37,438 bases of DNA from 70-18 sp041691815 (GCA_041691815.1 JBEPTZ010000031.1:1-37438); one strand, 5' to 3'; positions 17,096 through 26,651 are shown, numbered from the stretch's first letter. A program made the numbers and translations. Notes: a model not told the origin generated them from the sequence alone.

Positions 17096-17434
17096 TTAGA
17101 CTGCATCTGAAGGGGCCACGGCCGCAAGTTTGCGTTGCGCTTCCAAAGTATCCGCCGTAATAAGGCCATCGTGCATATAGCGATTTATGGCGACTTCGAA
17201 AAAAGCGAATGTCGCGACGAACGCATCCATTGGCATAATAACTTGAGCAAAAGCCTGCTGTATGGAAGTTCCGTCTCCGGCAAAGCTGGGCTCTGTCCGC
17301 GCGAAATAGAACTTCACAACCGTGCTGCTGTTGGCGATGCTGAGAACTCCATCTGCGAACACGGCCGGAAATGCAGGGTGAGGGTAACCGCCAACTTTTG
17401 TAGGCGGCTGCGCGTTGCTCTTTGGATCATCCAT
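17096..17434 (-). CDS. conserved-looking hypothetical protein, possibly DUF3467-like
   Basis: 112 residues. The body reads as alternating strands (FADGVLSIANSSTVVKFYFAR ... AFAQVIMPMDAFVATFAFFEVAINRYM), with an N-terminal Pro-rich stretch. The order (a strand about absence or presence of observed signal, FYFAR, VIMP, then a helix) recalls DUF3467 proteins, but I would not assign it without a profile search. The ATG at 17434 is chosen because AGAGGAAGGGTACCAG lies directly upstream. It is the first gene of the leftward trio. Confidence 0.5.
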   Translation of the reverse strand: MDDPKSNAQPPTKVGGYPHPAFPAVFADGVLSIANSSTVVKFYFARTEPSFAGDGTSIQQAFAQVIMPMDAFVATFAFFEVAINRYMHDGLITADTLEAQRKLAAVAPSDAV

Positions 17435-17568
17435 CTGGTACCCTTCCTCTTTGGTGCCTGAGGCTAACGACAAATGGCTGGGTTGTCACGAGCATCTGAC
17501 CGACGTACCGGGCGAAGGCGGGTACAAATCATCTGCGGCAGCTTGCGCTCACGGCGAGGCAAAGGGCC

Positions 17569-17928
17569 GTGATACCCAGTGAATTGCCGCGAAAGATCAT
17601 CGTGCTAGGGGGTGTGTCGTTGCCCACATACGCTTGGGCAATTCTGAATTGGATTGTGAGGGGCCTCCCGATCCGGACCGAACCGCCCCACGCGCAAGCT
17701 GCGGTGATTTCGCTACACGATCTGGGCCTGACGGTCGGCGCTGGCAGTCGCATAGAAGCGTCGCCGGCCGGACGTCGGGCGTTGCAGGCTTTCTTGACCA
17801 ATTTCCAGCCGGCCCCGCTTGAATGGATGAACGACGAGTATCGGCAGGCAACCGCGTGGCACGATGCCTGCGAAGACATTTTTGTCCGAAATTGGGATGC
17901 GTGGGACGCCCTCGATGGTAGGGATTGA
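17569..17928 (+). CDS. hypothetical protein
   Basis: 119 residues from a GTG with AAAGGGCC nearby. There is a weak hydrophobic N-terminal half (IIVLGGVSLPTYAWAILNWIVRGLPI) and an acidic, Trp-rich C-terminus (EWMNDEYRQATAWHDACEDIFVRNWDAWDAL). No family recognised. The opposite strand also has long open frames here, so coding status is uncertain. It is isolated between the leftward trio and an unassigned 268-bp stretch (17,929-18,196). Confidence 0.35.
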   Translation: MIPSELPRKIIVLGGVSLPTYAWAILNWIVRGLPIRTEPPHAQAAVISLHDLGLTVGAGSRIEASPAGRRALQAFLTNFQPAPLEWMNDEYRQATAWHDACEDIFVRNWDAWDALDGRD

Positions 17929-18196
17929 TCATGCATCTAGAATTTGTCCCGTGCCACCCGGCCGGCCAAAAGTGCCGGAAATCGAGGGGCCTTCACTCCG
18001 CTCGCATGGGCTCGCGCTCGATCCGTTCGTCGAGAGCAGCGCAACCGCCATCGCTGCGAAATCAGGCGACTGACGTTTCATGGGTCTGACATCGGGGCCG
18101 AGTACGTCGATTGCGCGCATATACGAAAGGCACCTCAATCTACGTTGAAGAGATGATCGGTAATCTGCCGAAGCCTCATGGGCGGCATGGGGGCTT

Positions 18197-18856
18197 TTAC
18201 AGCAGCATCGGCATCGGTTCCAGAAATGGCGGCCCGACCGGCCGCTGAGATGGAATGCCTTGAGGCATCACAACGCTCCGGAGAGGCTCTGTACCGCGCC
18301 GCATGATGGACAGCCGGACAGCCGTGGCCGTGTCCATTTTCCACAATGGCTCACCACCTGTGAGGCTCGATACAACCGTTTGCGGCCACCTCTGGTGGAG
18401 AATCATCAGTAAATCGGCTTGACGGACCTCTGGATGCGCGACCAACACCATGGCTGTGGCCCCACTGAGGAGTCCACCAAACGCCACTTCACGCCAAACA
18501 GGGCACCGATATACCGCGCGATCTCTTACATCACGAAGGCCCCGCCGCAGCGCACGCATTCCTGCGATGGCGTTACCACCCAGCGGGACCGCGACAAGTG
18601 TCGCATCTGGCCCGGCCCACTCCCTCAATCCCGCCCACCATGTGCGGAGGATGGGCCGGCGGCACGACCAACAGCCTCCCAACCGGCATCGGAAGAGCCA
18701 ACGCGAACCATCGCCTCGCCATAGTCGGGATCGTTGACAATTCGCCATTCTCCGAGCGAGATCGTCCTCTCCCACAAGGGTGAGAGCAACAATCACCTCG
18801 GCCTGCCTCGATTCTGCATCGATAATCGCCTCGCGGGTCAGACGCGGCGACGGCAT
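18197..18856 (-). CDS. unknown protein with a CX4CX2C cluster
   Basis: 219 residues. Residues 45-70 read LWRGDGSRWLFRCRLGGCWSCRR, with Cys-x4-Cys-x2-Cys resembling half of a zinc ribbon, followed by a region rich in Trp and Arg (LRTWWAGLREWAG). The C-terminal half has alternating hydrophobic strands and helices (FGGLLSGATAMVLVAHPEVRQADLLMILHQRW). Replication-initiator-like and plasmid proteins can show such an N-terminal cluster, but I do not recognise a family and no catalytic motif is evident. It is translationally coupled to the upstream gene through a TGATG overlap. Confidence 0.5.
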   Translation of the reverse strand: MPSPRLTREAIIDAESRQAEVIVALTLVGEDDLARRMANCQRSRLWRGDGSRWLFRCRLGGCWSCRRPILRTWWAGLREWAGPDATLVAVPLGGNAIAGMRALRRGLRDVRDRAVYRCPVWREVAFGGLLSGATAMVLVAHPEVRQADLLMILHQRWPQTVVSSLTGGEPLWKMDTATAVRLSIMRRGTEPLRSVVMPQGIPSQRPVGPPFLEPMPMLL

Positions 18857-19110
18857 CAGGAGATCGGCTGACGCATGATCGTGTCATGGTAGGCCCTCAG
18901 TCTGAACGCGGCCGTGCTGGATGGCATATCGAACGTCCAACCAATCCGCTGATGATCCACGTAATCAGCCATAATATAGCATCTTGGATCGATATGCTGA
19001 GCGAATGCTCGGCAGGCCTGAAATATCCGGTGTGCGCGATAAGCGCCGATCTCAGCTTCGTTAATAGTCAGGCTTACAGGGTAATCCACTGAACTGTCCT
19101 CTCCCCGCAC
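18856..19110 (-). CDS. small hypothetical protein coupled to the CX4CX2C gene
   Basis: 84 residues (MRGEDSSVDYPVSLTINEAE ... RAYHDTIMRQPIS). It has mixed polar composition with no membrane segment. Its TGA stop shares one base with the ATG of the next gene (TGATG), a strong sign that both frames are real and made together. No family recognised. Confidence 0.45.
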   Translation of the reverse strand: MRGEDSSVDYPVSLTINEAEIGAYRAHRIFQACRAFAQHIDPRCYIMADYVDHQRIGWTFDMPSSTAAFRLRAYHDTIMRQPIS

Positions 19111-19538
19111 TGACCATTCAGAGCGACAATTCTATTTATCTTTAGTGACCTAAACTCCTGCGCTGCTGGTCTCTTGGTTCAGCGCCCGCAGCGTCGGGGC
19201 GCATGCTCAGATCAGCAGATCAGCAGCCATCGCCACATTCGGATCAGCCGATTCGGTCTTCGAATAGAGGAATGTCGGGTTTTCCGGCGGCCAACGCTCC
19301 ATCGCATCGGCGCGCTCTTGAAATACTCCGCGTCCGTGGAAATCCGAAGCCAGTTCTTCATTCCCGATGGGCACTCCTGTGGCAAACCCTATCCAGCTAT
19401 TGAGAACGCGCCCCTTTCATGAACGCTGGTTTTGCTGCACCATATCAATGGTGTCGGATCGGTAGTCGCACCCTCGTAGGACCAAGCGGATTCACTGCGG
19501 ACCCGCCACGCTTACCAGATTTAGTCCGGGAGAATGTC
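19111..19538. other. unassigned region upstream of the restriction-modification gene
   Basis: No convincing gene; the open frames here have arginine/proline-rich shadow compositions. The AT-rich bases 19,125-19,150 (TTCTATTTATCTTTAGTGACC) could hold promoters for the divergent transcripts on either side. The restriction-modification frame is open from 19,419, but that extension lacks family resemblance. Confidence 0.4.
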
Positions 19539-22500
19539 TTGAGCTTACGCACCCTTCTCGAAAAATATCGCGCGGGGTCTTCCTCTGAGCGAGAAAAAGG
19601 AACCTACTTCGAGCGACTCGTTAAGGTTTGGCTTGAACACGCGCCGACGCAGAAGGCTCAATTTAGCCGCGTCCTCATGTTCTCCGATTGGGCGAAAGAA
19701 AACCGCTTCGATCAGCGTGACACCGGAATCGACCTCGTTGCTCAACTTGCGGACAGCGTCGATGATTGGTGCGCCATCCAATGTAAATTCTACCGCGAGG
19801 GTCACCGCATCCAGAAAGGGGACATCGACAGCTTCTTCACTGCGTCAGGAAAGCGGCCATTCACGCGCCGTCTGATCGTTGACACCACCGGGGTGCAGTG
19901 GAGCGAGCACGCTGACGAAGCCCTTCGTGACCAGATCGTTGAGACAATCCGCATCGGCCTGAGCGATCTGGAAGATAGTGGCATCGATTGGCAGGCGTTC
20001 GCCGCAACCCAATCGGTCAAGCTCCTTGAAAAGAAGAGGCCGCGCCCGCATCAGACTGAGGCATTGGAGGCGGTCAAAGACGGGCTGGCCGTGGCCGACC
20101 GTGGCAAGGTGATCATGGCCTGCGGCACCGGTAAGACCTACACGGCCCTGCATATTGCCGAGCAGTTGGTTGGTAGGGGCGGGCGCGTCCTGTTTCTCGT
20201 GCCTTCGCTGTCCCTTATGTCGCAGTCGATCCGGGAATGGTCGATTGACGCGAATATCCCACTGAGGTCGTTTGCTGTGTGCTCTGACTCTCAGGTTGGC
20301 GTTCGCAGGGCCGCTGACGGTGATGTAGCTGACATCGACATTCACGACCTCGAAATCCCTGCGACGACATACGGGGCAACCGTCGCAGCGAAGGCCACCC
20401 CCGCCGCGCCCGACAGCATGACGGTGGTGTTTTCGACCTATCAGTCAATCCAAGCCGTATCTACGGCTCAACTTACCTATGGGCTGCCGGAGTTCGACCT
20501 GATCATCTGTGATGAGGCGCATCGAACCACGGGTGTGAAGCTTGCCGATGAGGAAGAGAGCAACTTCATCCGGGTTCACGACGCGGCCTACATCCGAGGC
20601 AAGAAGCGTCTTTACATGACCGCCACGCCGCGCATCTTCGGCGATGCCGTCAAGAAGACGGCAGATGAGGTAGATGCCGTCCTGTGTTCGATGGATGATG
20701 CCAGTCTCTTCGGTGAGACACTGTTCACGCGCAACTTTTCATGGGCAGTGCAGAACGGCCTTCTCACTGACTATAAGGTCATCGTGCTGGCAGTGGACGA
20801 GGAGGCTGTCAGCGCGGGCGTTCAACGACTCTTGGCTGATGAGAACAGCGAGTTGAAGCTGGACGATGCCACAAAAATCGTTGGCTGCTACAAGGCTTTG
20901 ACGAAGGCCGATTTAAAACCCGACGTGGCGGGCGATACTGGCCCCATGCGCCGCGCGCTGGCCTTCGCCAAGGACATCAAACGGTCAAAGCTGGTGGAGG
21001 CAGAGTTCGCCCGTGTCGCCAAGGAGTGGCGCGACTCACTGGATGATGATGTGGCGGCGACCATCCCGCCGCTCGCGGTGGACATCAAGCATGTGGATGG
21101 GCAGTTCAGCGCCCATGCCCGCAATGAGCGTCTGGCATGGCTTAAGGACACGCGGATAGAGGCCGAGACGTGCCGCATCCTCACCAACGCCCGATGCCTG
21201 TCTGAGGGCGTGGATGTGCCAGCCCTTGATGCGATCCTGTTCCTGCACCCGAGGAAGTCGCAGATTGACGTGGTGCAATCGGTCGGCCGCGTGATGCGCC
21301 GCGCCGAAGGCAAGAAGATGGGGTACGTCATTTTGCCTGTTGCGGTGCCAGCGAACAAAGCTCCAGAAGAGGCACTCGACGACAACGAGAAATATCGCGT
21401 CGTCTGGCAAATTCTGAACGCACTGCGCGCCCATGATGATCGCCTCGACGCCACCATCAACAAGATCGACCTCGGCGTTGATCCCGGTGATCGAATCGAG
21501 ATCATCGCCGTGACCAACGAGATGCCCATCCGCGCGGAACCCAAAAAGAGCGGAATTGACGTGGGCGTGGGGGGCGGCGGCGGAGATAGCGAACCGGGTG
21601 ACGACCTGCCACGGCCAGATCGCGGCAGCGACAATGCCCAAACCAGATTCCAGTTCGACGAGTTTGCCAAGGCCATCATGGCCCGCATCGTCAAGCGCTG
21701 CGGCACACGCACCTATTGGGAAGATTGGGCGAAGGATGTGGCACGTATCGCGGAGGTGCATGTCATCCGCATCCGCGCGGCTGTGCAGATCACGGGGTCA
21801 GAGGAGCGCAAGGCATTCGAGATCTTCCTTGCGGAAATCCGGGACGACCTGAACGACAGCATCACGGATGAAGAAGGCATTGAGATGCTCGCCCAGCATC
21901 TCATCACCCGACCTGTGTTTGAAGCGCTGTTCGAGGGTTACAGCTTCGCTGCCAACAACCCCGTCTCGAAGGCGCTGCAAAGTGTTCTCGACACACTGGA
22001 TCGACAGCATCTTGAGAAGGAGGTGGAAGCCCTCAAGAAGTTCTACGCCAGCGTCAGGATGCGGGCGCAGGGCATCGAGAACGCGACTGCCAAACAGAAG
22101 ATTGTTGTCGAGCTTTATGACAAATTCTTCAAGGCGGCATTCCCCAAACTCGCGGCGCGGCTGGGTATTGTTTACACGCCCGTGGAGGTGGTGGATTTTA
22201 TCATCAAGTCGGTGGACGAGGTGTTGCAATCCGAGTTCGGCCAGACGCTTGGCAGTGAGGGCGTCCATATCATCGACCCCTTCGTCGGCACAGGCACCTT
22301 CATCACACGGCTGCTGCAATCCGGGATGATCAAGCCGGAGCAGATGGCGCACAAATACCGACACGAAATCCATGCCAACGAAATGGTTCTGTTGGCGTAC
22401 TATATCGCGGCAATCAACATCGAGGCCGTCTACCACGAGAAAATGGGTGGTGAGTATGAGCCGTTTCCCGGCATCTGCCTCACCGACACCTTCCAGCTAT

Positions 22501-24527
22501 ATGAGCAGGACCGAGACCTCCTCAGCGGGACCTTGGAAGTGAACTCGAACCGCCGCATGCGCCAGAGGGAACTCGACATCCGGGTAATCATCGGCAACCC
22601 GCCCTACTCGGTCGGGCAGGACAGCGCCAACGACAACGCAGCCAATCTCGACTATCCGAAGGTGGATGGTCGCATCGCCGCCACCTACGCCGCACGCTCC
22701 CGAGCGACTCTCAAGAACGCGCTCTACGACAGCTACATCCGCGCGATCCGCTGGGCGAGCGACCGCATTGGCGACCGGGGAGTGATCGGCTTCGTGACCA
22801 ATGGCGGGTGGGTTGAGGCGAATACAGCCGATGGTCTGCGGAAGTGCCTGTCTGAGGAGTTTTCCAGCCTCCATGTGTTCCATCTCCGGGGCAACGCGCG
22901 AACTATGGGCGAGCGGCGCAGGAAGGAGAAAGACAACGTGTTCGGGCAAGGCAGCCGCGCGCCGGTCGCCATCGCCATCCTCGTGAAGAACCCGGCATCG
23001 GCCGAGCGAGGGGTTATTAGGTTTCACGACATCGGAGACTACCTAACACGCGAGCAGAAGCTTGCGGCCGTCGCGCGCTTCGGCAGCATCAAGGGCATCG
23101 CCGCCGCCAAGAGCTGGACCGCCATCCAGCCCGACGAGCACGGCGACTGGCTCAACCAGCGCGACAGCAGCTTCGAGAACCACATGCTTATCGGCAGCAA
23201 GAAGGAGGTCGCGTCGCCCGTTTTGTTCGGTCAGTTCTCGGGCGGCGTGAGTTCGGGGCGGGACGCGTGGGTCTATAACTCAAGTCACGCTGGTCTCGCG
23301 GCCACGACCCGAAAGATGGTGGAGTTCTACGATTCCGAGTTAGATCGCTTCAACGCGGTTGTCGCTCCCGATGCACGGAGCGCACGGGCCAAGACGGTCG
23401 ATGGCTTCGTTGACGCTGATCCGAAGAAGATCAGTTGGACCGGAGGACTGAAGGCTGACCTCGTCCGCAACCGACGCGCGGTCCATGAGCCAGATTCGAT
23501 GACGACGTGTCTGTATCGTCCTTTCACTCGCCAATGGCTTTACTACAATCGCGCCTTCATCGAGAGGGTGCTGCAGATGCCCCGCCTATTTCCCATCGGC
23601 GCAACCGGCATAGAGAACCTTCTGATCATGGTTCCCTCTCCGGGGAATGTGACGCCGTTTTCAGTATCCATCACGAACATGGCCTGCGACCTCTCGGTCG
23701 TGGCTGCAAAATCTGGAACTCAATGCTTTCCCCGCTACCTGTATGATGTCGCTAACGGGACGGACGATGAAACGTCGCAAGGCGAACTGCTGGAGGGCGC
23801 ACCGGCGCGAATTGTCACGCGTCGCGATGCGATCACGGACGAGGGATTCAAGCACTTCACAGATGCTTATCCCGGCGAGCCCATCGGGAAGGAGGACGTA
23901 TTCTATTACGTCTACGGCCTGCTCCATTCCGAGGAATACCGCGCGCAGTATGCGGACAACCTGACGAAGCAGTTACCGCGCATCCCATTGATGAAGCGCG
24001 TCGAGGACTTCGTGGCGTTTGCGGAGGCGGGCCGTAGGTTGGCAGACCTGCACGTTAATTTCGAGACCGTCGAGCCCTTTCCGGTGACAATCAAGGAAGG
24101 CGACTTGCGCCTCGCCAATATCCCCGACCCTGTAGCCTATTATCGCGTTGAAAAGATGAAGTTCGGCGGAAAGCGCCCGAACCAAGACAAGACCACCGTG
24201 ATCTACAACCCCAAGATCACCATCATCGGCATCCCGCTGGATGCCTACGATTATGTAGTCAACGGCAAATCGGCGCTCGAATGGGTAATGGACCGCCAAT
24301 GTGTAAAAACCGACCCCGCCAGCGGCATCGTCAACGACGCCAACCGCTACGCCATCGAGACAGTGGACGACCCGGCATACCCTTTCAAACTATTTTGCCG
24401 GATCATCACCGTGAGCCTTGAGACGATGAAGATCGTCAGGGAACTGCCTGCTCTCGACATAAGGGACGGGATGAACGGGGCTACTGCGTCTTTGGCTTCC
24501 GAATCCGACCAACTTGAAGAGGTATAG
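19539..24527 (+). CDS. single-chain type ISP-like restriction-modification enzyme (nuclease-helicase-methyltransferase)
   Basis: 1,662 residues from a TTG. An N-terminal Mrr-like nuclease domain shows DTGIDLVA (61-68) and QCKFY (81-85). A superfamily 2 translocase follows with Walker A ACGTGKT (194-200) and DEAH (325-328). After a helical coupler comes an N6-adenine methyltransferase with motif I DPFVGTGTF (from 913) and motif IV NPPY (1020-1023), then a C-terminal target-recognition region. This order is that of type ISP enzymes such as LlaBIII, which methylate one strand of the host site and cut unmodified DNA after translocation. All key motifs look intact. The start is at TTG 19539 because CCGGGAGAA precedes it and the family N-terminus (SLRTLLEKYRAG-SEREKGTYFE) begins there. 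No separate specificity gene is needed. Confidence 0.9.
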   Translation: MSLRTLLEKYRAGSSSEREKGTYFERLVKVWLEHAPTQKAQFSRVLMFSDWAKENRFDQRDTGIDLVAQLADSVDDWCAIQCKFYREGHRIQKGDIDSFFTASGKRPFTRRLIVDTTGVQWSEHADEALRDQIVETIRIGLSDLEDSGIDWQAFAATQSVKLLEKKRPRPHQTEALEAVKDGLAVADRGKVIMACGTGKTYTALHIAEQLVGRGGRVLFLVPSLSLMSQSIREWSIDANIPLRSFAVCSDSQVGVRRAADGDVADIDIHDLEIPATTYGATVAAKATPAAPDSMTVVFSTYQSIQAVSTAQLTYGLPEFDLIICDEAHRTTGVKLADEEESNFIRVHDAAYIRGKKRLYMTATPRIFGDAVKKTADEVDAVLCSMDDASLFGETLFTRNFSWAVQNGLLTDYKVIVLAVDEEAVSAGVQRLLADENSELKLDDATKIVGCYKALTKADLKPDVAGDTGPMRRALAFAKDIKRSKLVEAEFARVAKEWRDSLDDDVAATIPPLAVDIKHVDGQFSAHARNERLAWLKDTRIEAETCRILTNARCLSEGVDVPALDAILFLHPRKSQIDVVQSVGRVMRRAEGKKMGYVILPVAVPANKAPEEALDDNEKYRVVWQILNALRAHDDRLDATINKIDLGVDPGDRIEIIAVTNEMPIRAEPKKSGIDVGVGGGGGDSEPGDDLPRPDRGSDNAQTRFQFDEFAKAIMARIVKRCGTRTYWEDWAKDVARIAEVHVIRIRAAVQITGSEERKAFEIFLAEIRDDLNDSITDEEGIEMLAQHLITRPVFEALFEGYSFAANNPVSKALQSVLDTLDRQHLEKEVEALKKFYASVRMRAQGIENATAKQKIVVELYDKFFKAAFPKLAARLGIVYTPVEVVDFIIKSVDEVLQSEFGQTLGSEGVHIIDPFVGTGTFITRLLQSGMIKPEQMAHKYRHEIHANEMVLLAYYIAAINIEAVYHEKMGGEYEPFPGICLTDTFQLYEQDRDLLSGTLEVNSNRRMRQRELDIRVIIGNPPYSVGQDSANDNAANLDYPKVDGRIAATYAARSRATLKNALYDSYIRAIRWASDRIGDRGVIGFVTNGGWVEANTADGLRKCLSEEFSSLHVFHLRGNARTMGERRRKEKDNVFGQGSRAPVAIAILVKNPASAERGVIRFHDIGDYLTREQKLAAVARFGSIKGIAAAKSWTAIQPDEHGDWLNQRDSSFENHMLIGSKKEVASPVLFGQFSGGVSSGRDAWVYNSSHAGLAATTRKMVEFYDSELDRFNAVVAPDARSARAKTVDGFVDADPKKISWTGGLKADLVRNRRAVHEPDSMTTCLYRPFTRQWLYYNRAFIERVLQMPRLFPIGATGIENLLIMVPSPGNVTPFSVSITNMACDLSVVAAKSGTQCFPRYLYDVANGTDDETSQGELLEGAPARIVTRRDAITDEGFKHFTDAYPGEPIGKEDVFYYVYGLLHSEEYRAQYADNLTKQLPRIPLMKRVEDFVAFAEAGRRLADLHVNFETVEPFPVTIKEGDLRLANIPDPVAYYRVEKMKFGGKRPNQDKTTVIYNPKITIIGIPLDAYDYVVNGKSALEWVMDRQCVKTDPASGIVNDANRYAIETVDDPAYPFKLFCRIITVSLETMKIVRELPALDIRDGMNGATASLASESDQLEEV

Positions 24528-24703
24528 TGATGCGGAGCCGGAAGTTGTCCCTTCCTCGCCGACGGGCTCTACGTTCGGCTGCTACCCGGCGGAACATCGG
24601 CAAGAAGGAGTCCGCGCTCATCTCTGACTGTGGTAAACTCAATGCTTACGGATAAGCTCCGTCAGGCTCACAAATCTATGGAGCATTAGAGAGACAAGCA
24701 ACC

Positions 24704-25156
24704 ATGAAGGCCGCAGCCCTTTTAGTCACTATCCTAATTGCCGCGCTGATCGGTGTCGCGACCTTGGGTTCCGCTGCAACCCCCACTGCTCAAACCCTCG
24801 CCCAATGCAAGATTGATGCTGCGAAGACCTTCCCGCATGGGGCAATGATGTGGGAAGAGGTGACGAATCGGCCAAACAGCAGTCAATTCTACCTTGATCG
24901 GAATGCTTATAAAACTTTCGTTTTCGACTGTATGCAGACACGCGGATACGAACCGAGGCTTTATCTGATTGAGTGCCAGCCATTCACGGAGCCAGATATG
25001 GCATTCGATAGATGGTGCTACAGACCGACGTCCCTACTCGGTGGGGCCTCGTATGATATAACCTTCTGGATTCAGGAGACACGGTGTCGGCTCAATCGGC
25101 CAACAGGCGCACCTTGGCCTATCCTTATGACCAAAGAGTCTTGCCGCTTCCAATGA
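24704..25156 (+). CDS. secreted hypothetical protein
   Basis: 150 residues with a clear signal peptide (MKAAALLVTILIAALIGVAT ... SAA, about 25 residues). The mature part contains six cysteines (CKIDAAKTFPHG, FDCMQTRGYE, IECQP, WCYRP, RCRLNRP, SCRFQ), which could form three disulphides in the periplasm. AGAGAGACAAGC lies upstream of the ATG. It follows the restriction-modification gene by 176 bp in the same direction. No family recognised. Confidence 0.6.
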   Translation: MKAAALLVTILIAALIGVATLGSAATPTAQTLAQCKIDAAKTFPHGAMMWEEVTNRPNSSQFYLDRNAYKTFVFDCMQTRGYEPRLYLIECQPFTEPDMAFDRWCYRPTSLLGGASYDITFWIQETRCRLNRPTGAPWPILMTKESCRFQ

Positions 25157-25247
25157 CTAAGACCCCACGAACGGATAATGCATCCGAACAGAAGCGGTAC
25201 CATTGAATTACCTGCCTGCTGAGCAACAACTGACAGGAGAAGAGTCG

Positions 25248-25499
25248 ATGAATATTCCCGGCGTAGCACCCAGTGAGTGGGAGGATTTCGAAGGCGAGCT
25301 GCGGAGGCGCAATCGGGATCGAGACGAGTTCTGCGTGTCTGCATGTACGAACTCCGCCTCCACACCCGGAGTTGAAGCGAAATCTGGCATGATTTCCGTG
25401 CGGCACCGTAATAGCGGAAACAAACGAACTTACATGACGGGTTGGAATAGCACATGGGTTGGACAATTCGCCCGCGATCTTGATGCTCACGTATTCTGA
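25248..25499 (+). CDS. small hypothetical protein
   Basis: 83 residues from an ATG at 25248 preceded by ACAGGAGAAGAG, a good ribosome-binding site. Sequence is polar (EWEDFEGELRRRNRDRDEF) and ends GWNSTWVGQFARDLDAHVF. No motif recognised; coding status is supported mainly by the ribosome-binding site and composition. Confidence 0.4.
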   Translation: MNIPGVAPSEWEDFEGELRRRNRDRDEFCVSACTNSASTPGVEAKSGMISVRHRNSGNKRTYMTGWNSTWVGQFARDLDAHVF

Positions 25500-26018
25500 C
25501 TATCGACAACATCTGCCCGAAAAATGACCGATGAGCCCTCCCCATTAACCTTCCATTTCCTTGACAGTCATCCTCACGATCATCTCCTGCCAGACTCACT
25601 GCACTGCACTATACGTCAGGGTCAGCACCGTCGACTGCGATCAAACGGTTGAAAGCCAGCTTTCAAATAACCCACCCCAAACCTTTCCCCTGAACTATTT
25701 CCAGCAGTACGGTTCTCTAAAACGGTCGTAATCAGGGTGCCGCCGAAGCTTCCGCTTTCGACCTTGGGTGATGGGTTTTCAGAGTCGCAGAAGTTGTTTC
25801 GACAACCGCTCTCGCAAATGCGCCTGCCCGCCATGGGTTCAGCGACGGTATAGCGATGCTCGGGGGCAGCGCGACCCTCGACACTGAGTGTTCGCAAAAC
25901 CCCTCCTCCATCCGAGGTGCAAGCCTCAGCATTTCCGCCGTTTCTGACCATCGCGGCAACCGTATCCAGAATCATCCGTTTTCGTTGACAGGATTCAGTT
26001 CCGTGAGAATCTGAGTGG
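25500..26018. other. region upstream of the serine recombinase, possible recombination site
   Basis: No gene I can support; a leftward frame of 141 codons (25622-26047) overlaps the recombinase start and has no recognisable family. An 18-bp inverted repeat (TTGAAAGC, CA, GCTTTCAA) is at 25649-25666. Small serine recombinases usually act at sites next to their own gene, so this stretch is where a res/inversion site would be expected. Confidence 0.4.
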
Positions 26019-26651
26019 GTGATCAGCCCCAACCCTTCCACCACCAAACGCGCCGCCCTCTACGTACGGGTCAGCACGGCAGATCGTGGCCAGACGGTGG
26101 AGAATCAGCTTCAGCCATTGCAGGAGGCTGCCGCCCGGCTCGGGTGGACAATCGTGGCCGTCCATCGTGACGAAGGTATCAGCGGTGCCAAAGGCCGGCA
26201 GCAACGGCCGGGCCTCGACGCTTTGCTGAAGGGTGTCACGCGCGGCCAGTATGATGTGGTTGCCTCATGGTCTGTGTGCCGGCTGGGGCGGTCGCTGCCG
26301 GACCTGATAGGATTGCTCGGCGAGCTACAGGCGCGCGACGTGGACCTGTACCTTCACCAGCAGGCTCTCGATACCAGCACGCCGGCTGGGCGGATGCTGT
26401 TCGGGATGTTGGGGGTGTTCAGCGAGTTCGAGCGGGCGATGATTCGTGATCGGGTTTTGGCAGGATTGGATCGCGCCCGGCGGGACAACAAGCGGCTCGG
26501 CCGGCCTCCGATGCCGCCAATTCGGATTGCCCGTATCCGCGCCGCCTTGGCTGAGGGCAAAGGGGTCCGCGAGACGGCCCGGTTGCTGAAGGTAAGCGCG
26601 GCGAAAGTTTCCGAGATCAAGCGTGCGATGGTTCCTGCGGCGGCTGCATGA
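26019..26651 (+). CDS. small serine recombinase (resolvase/invertase family)
   Basis: 210 residues. Ser19 in YVRVSTAD is the catalytic nucleophile. The rest of the catalytic domain is present (GISGAKGRQQRPGLDALL; ASWSVCRLGRSLPDL; LDTSTPAGRMLFGMLGVFSEFERAMIRDR), followed by a long helix E and a C-terminal helix-turn-helix (RIRAALAEGKGVRETARLLKVSAAKVSEI). It resembles Pin/Hin-type invertases and Tn3-type resolvases. The GTG start is at 26019. It could resolve or invert part of the island, but no paired site was found. Confidence 0.88.
   Translation: MISPNPSTTKRAALYVRVSTADRGQTVENQLQPLQEAAARLGWTIVAVHRDEGISGAKGRQQRPGLDALLKGVTRGQYDVVASWSVCRLGRSLPDLIGLLGELQARDVDLYLHQQALDTSTPAGRMLFGMLGVFSEFERAMIRDRVLAGLDRARRDNKRLGRPPMPPIRIARIRAALAEGKGVRETARLLKVSAAKVSEIKRAMVPAAAA

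Noticed and set aside
19174..19422. 82-codon plus-strand frame before the restriction-modification gene
   Set aside because: Arg/His/Ser-rich shadow-like composition, no ribosome-binding site, no family resemblance.
25622..26047. 141-codon minus-strand frame upstream of the serine recombinase
   Set aside because: Overlaps the recombinase start on the other strand, no recognisable family and no good ribosome-binding site; more likely a recombination-site region.
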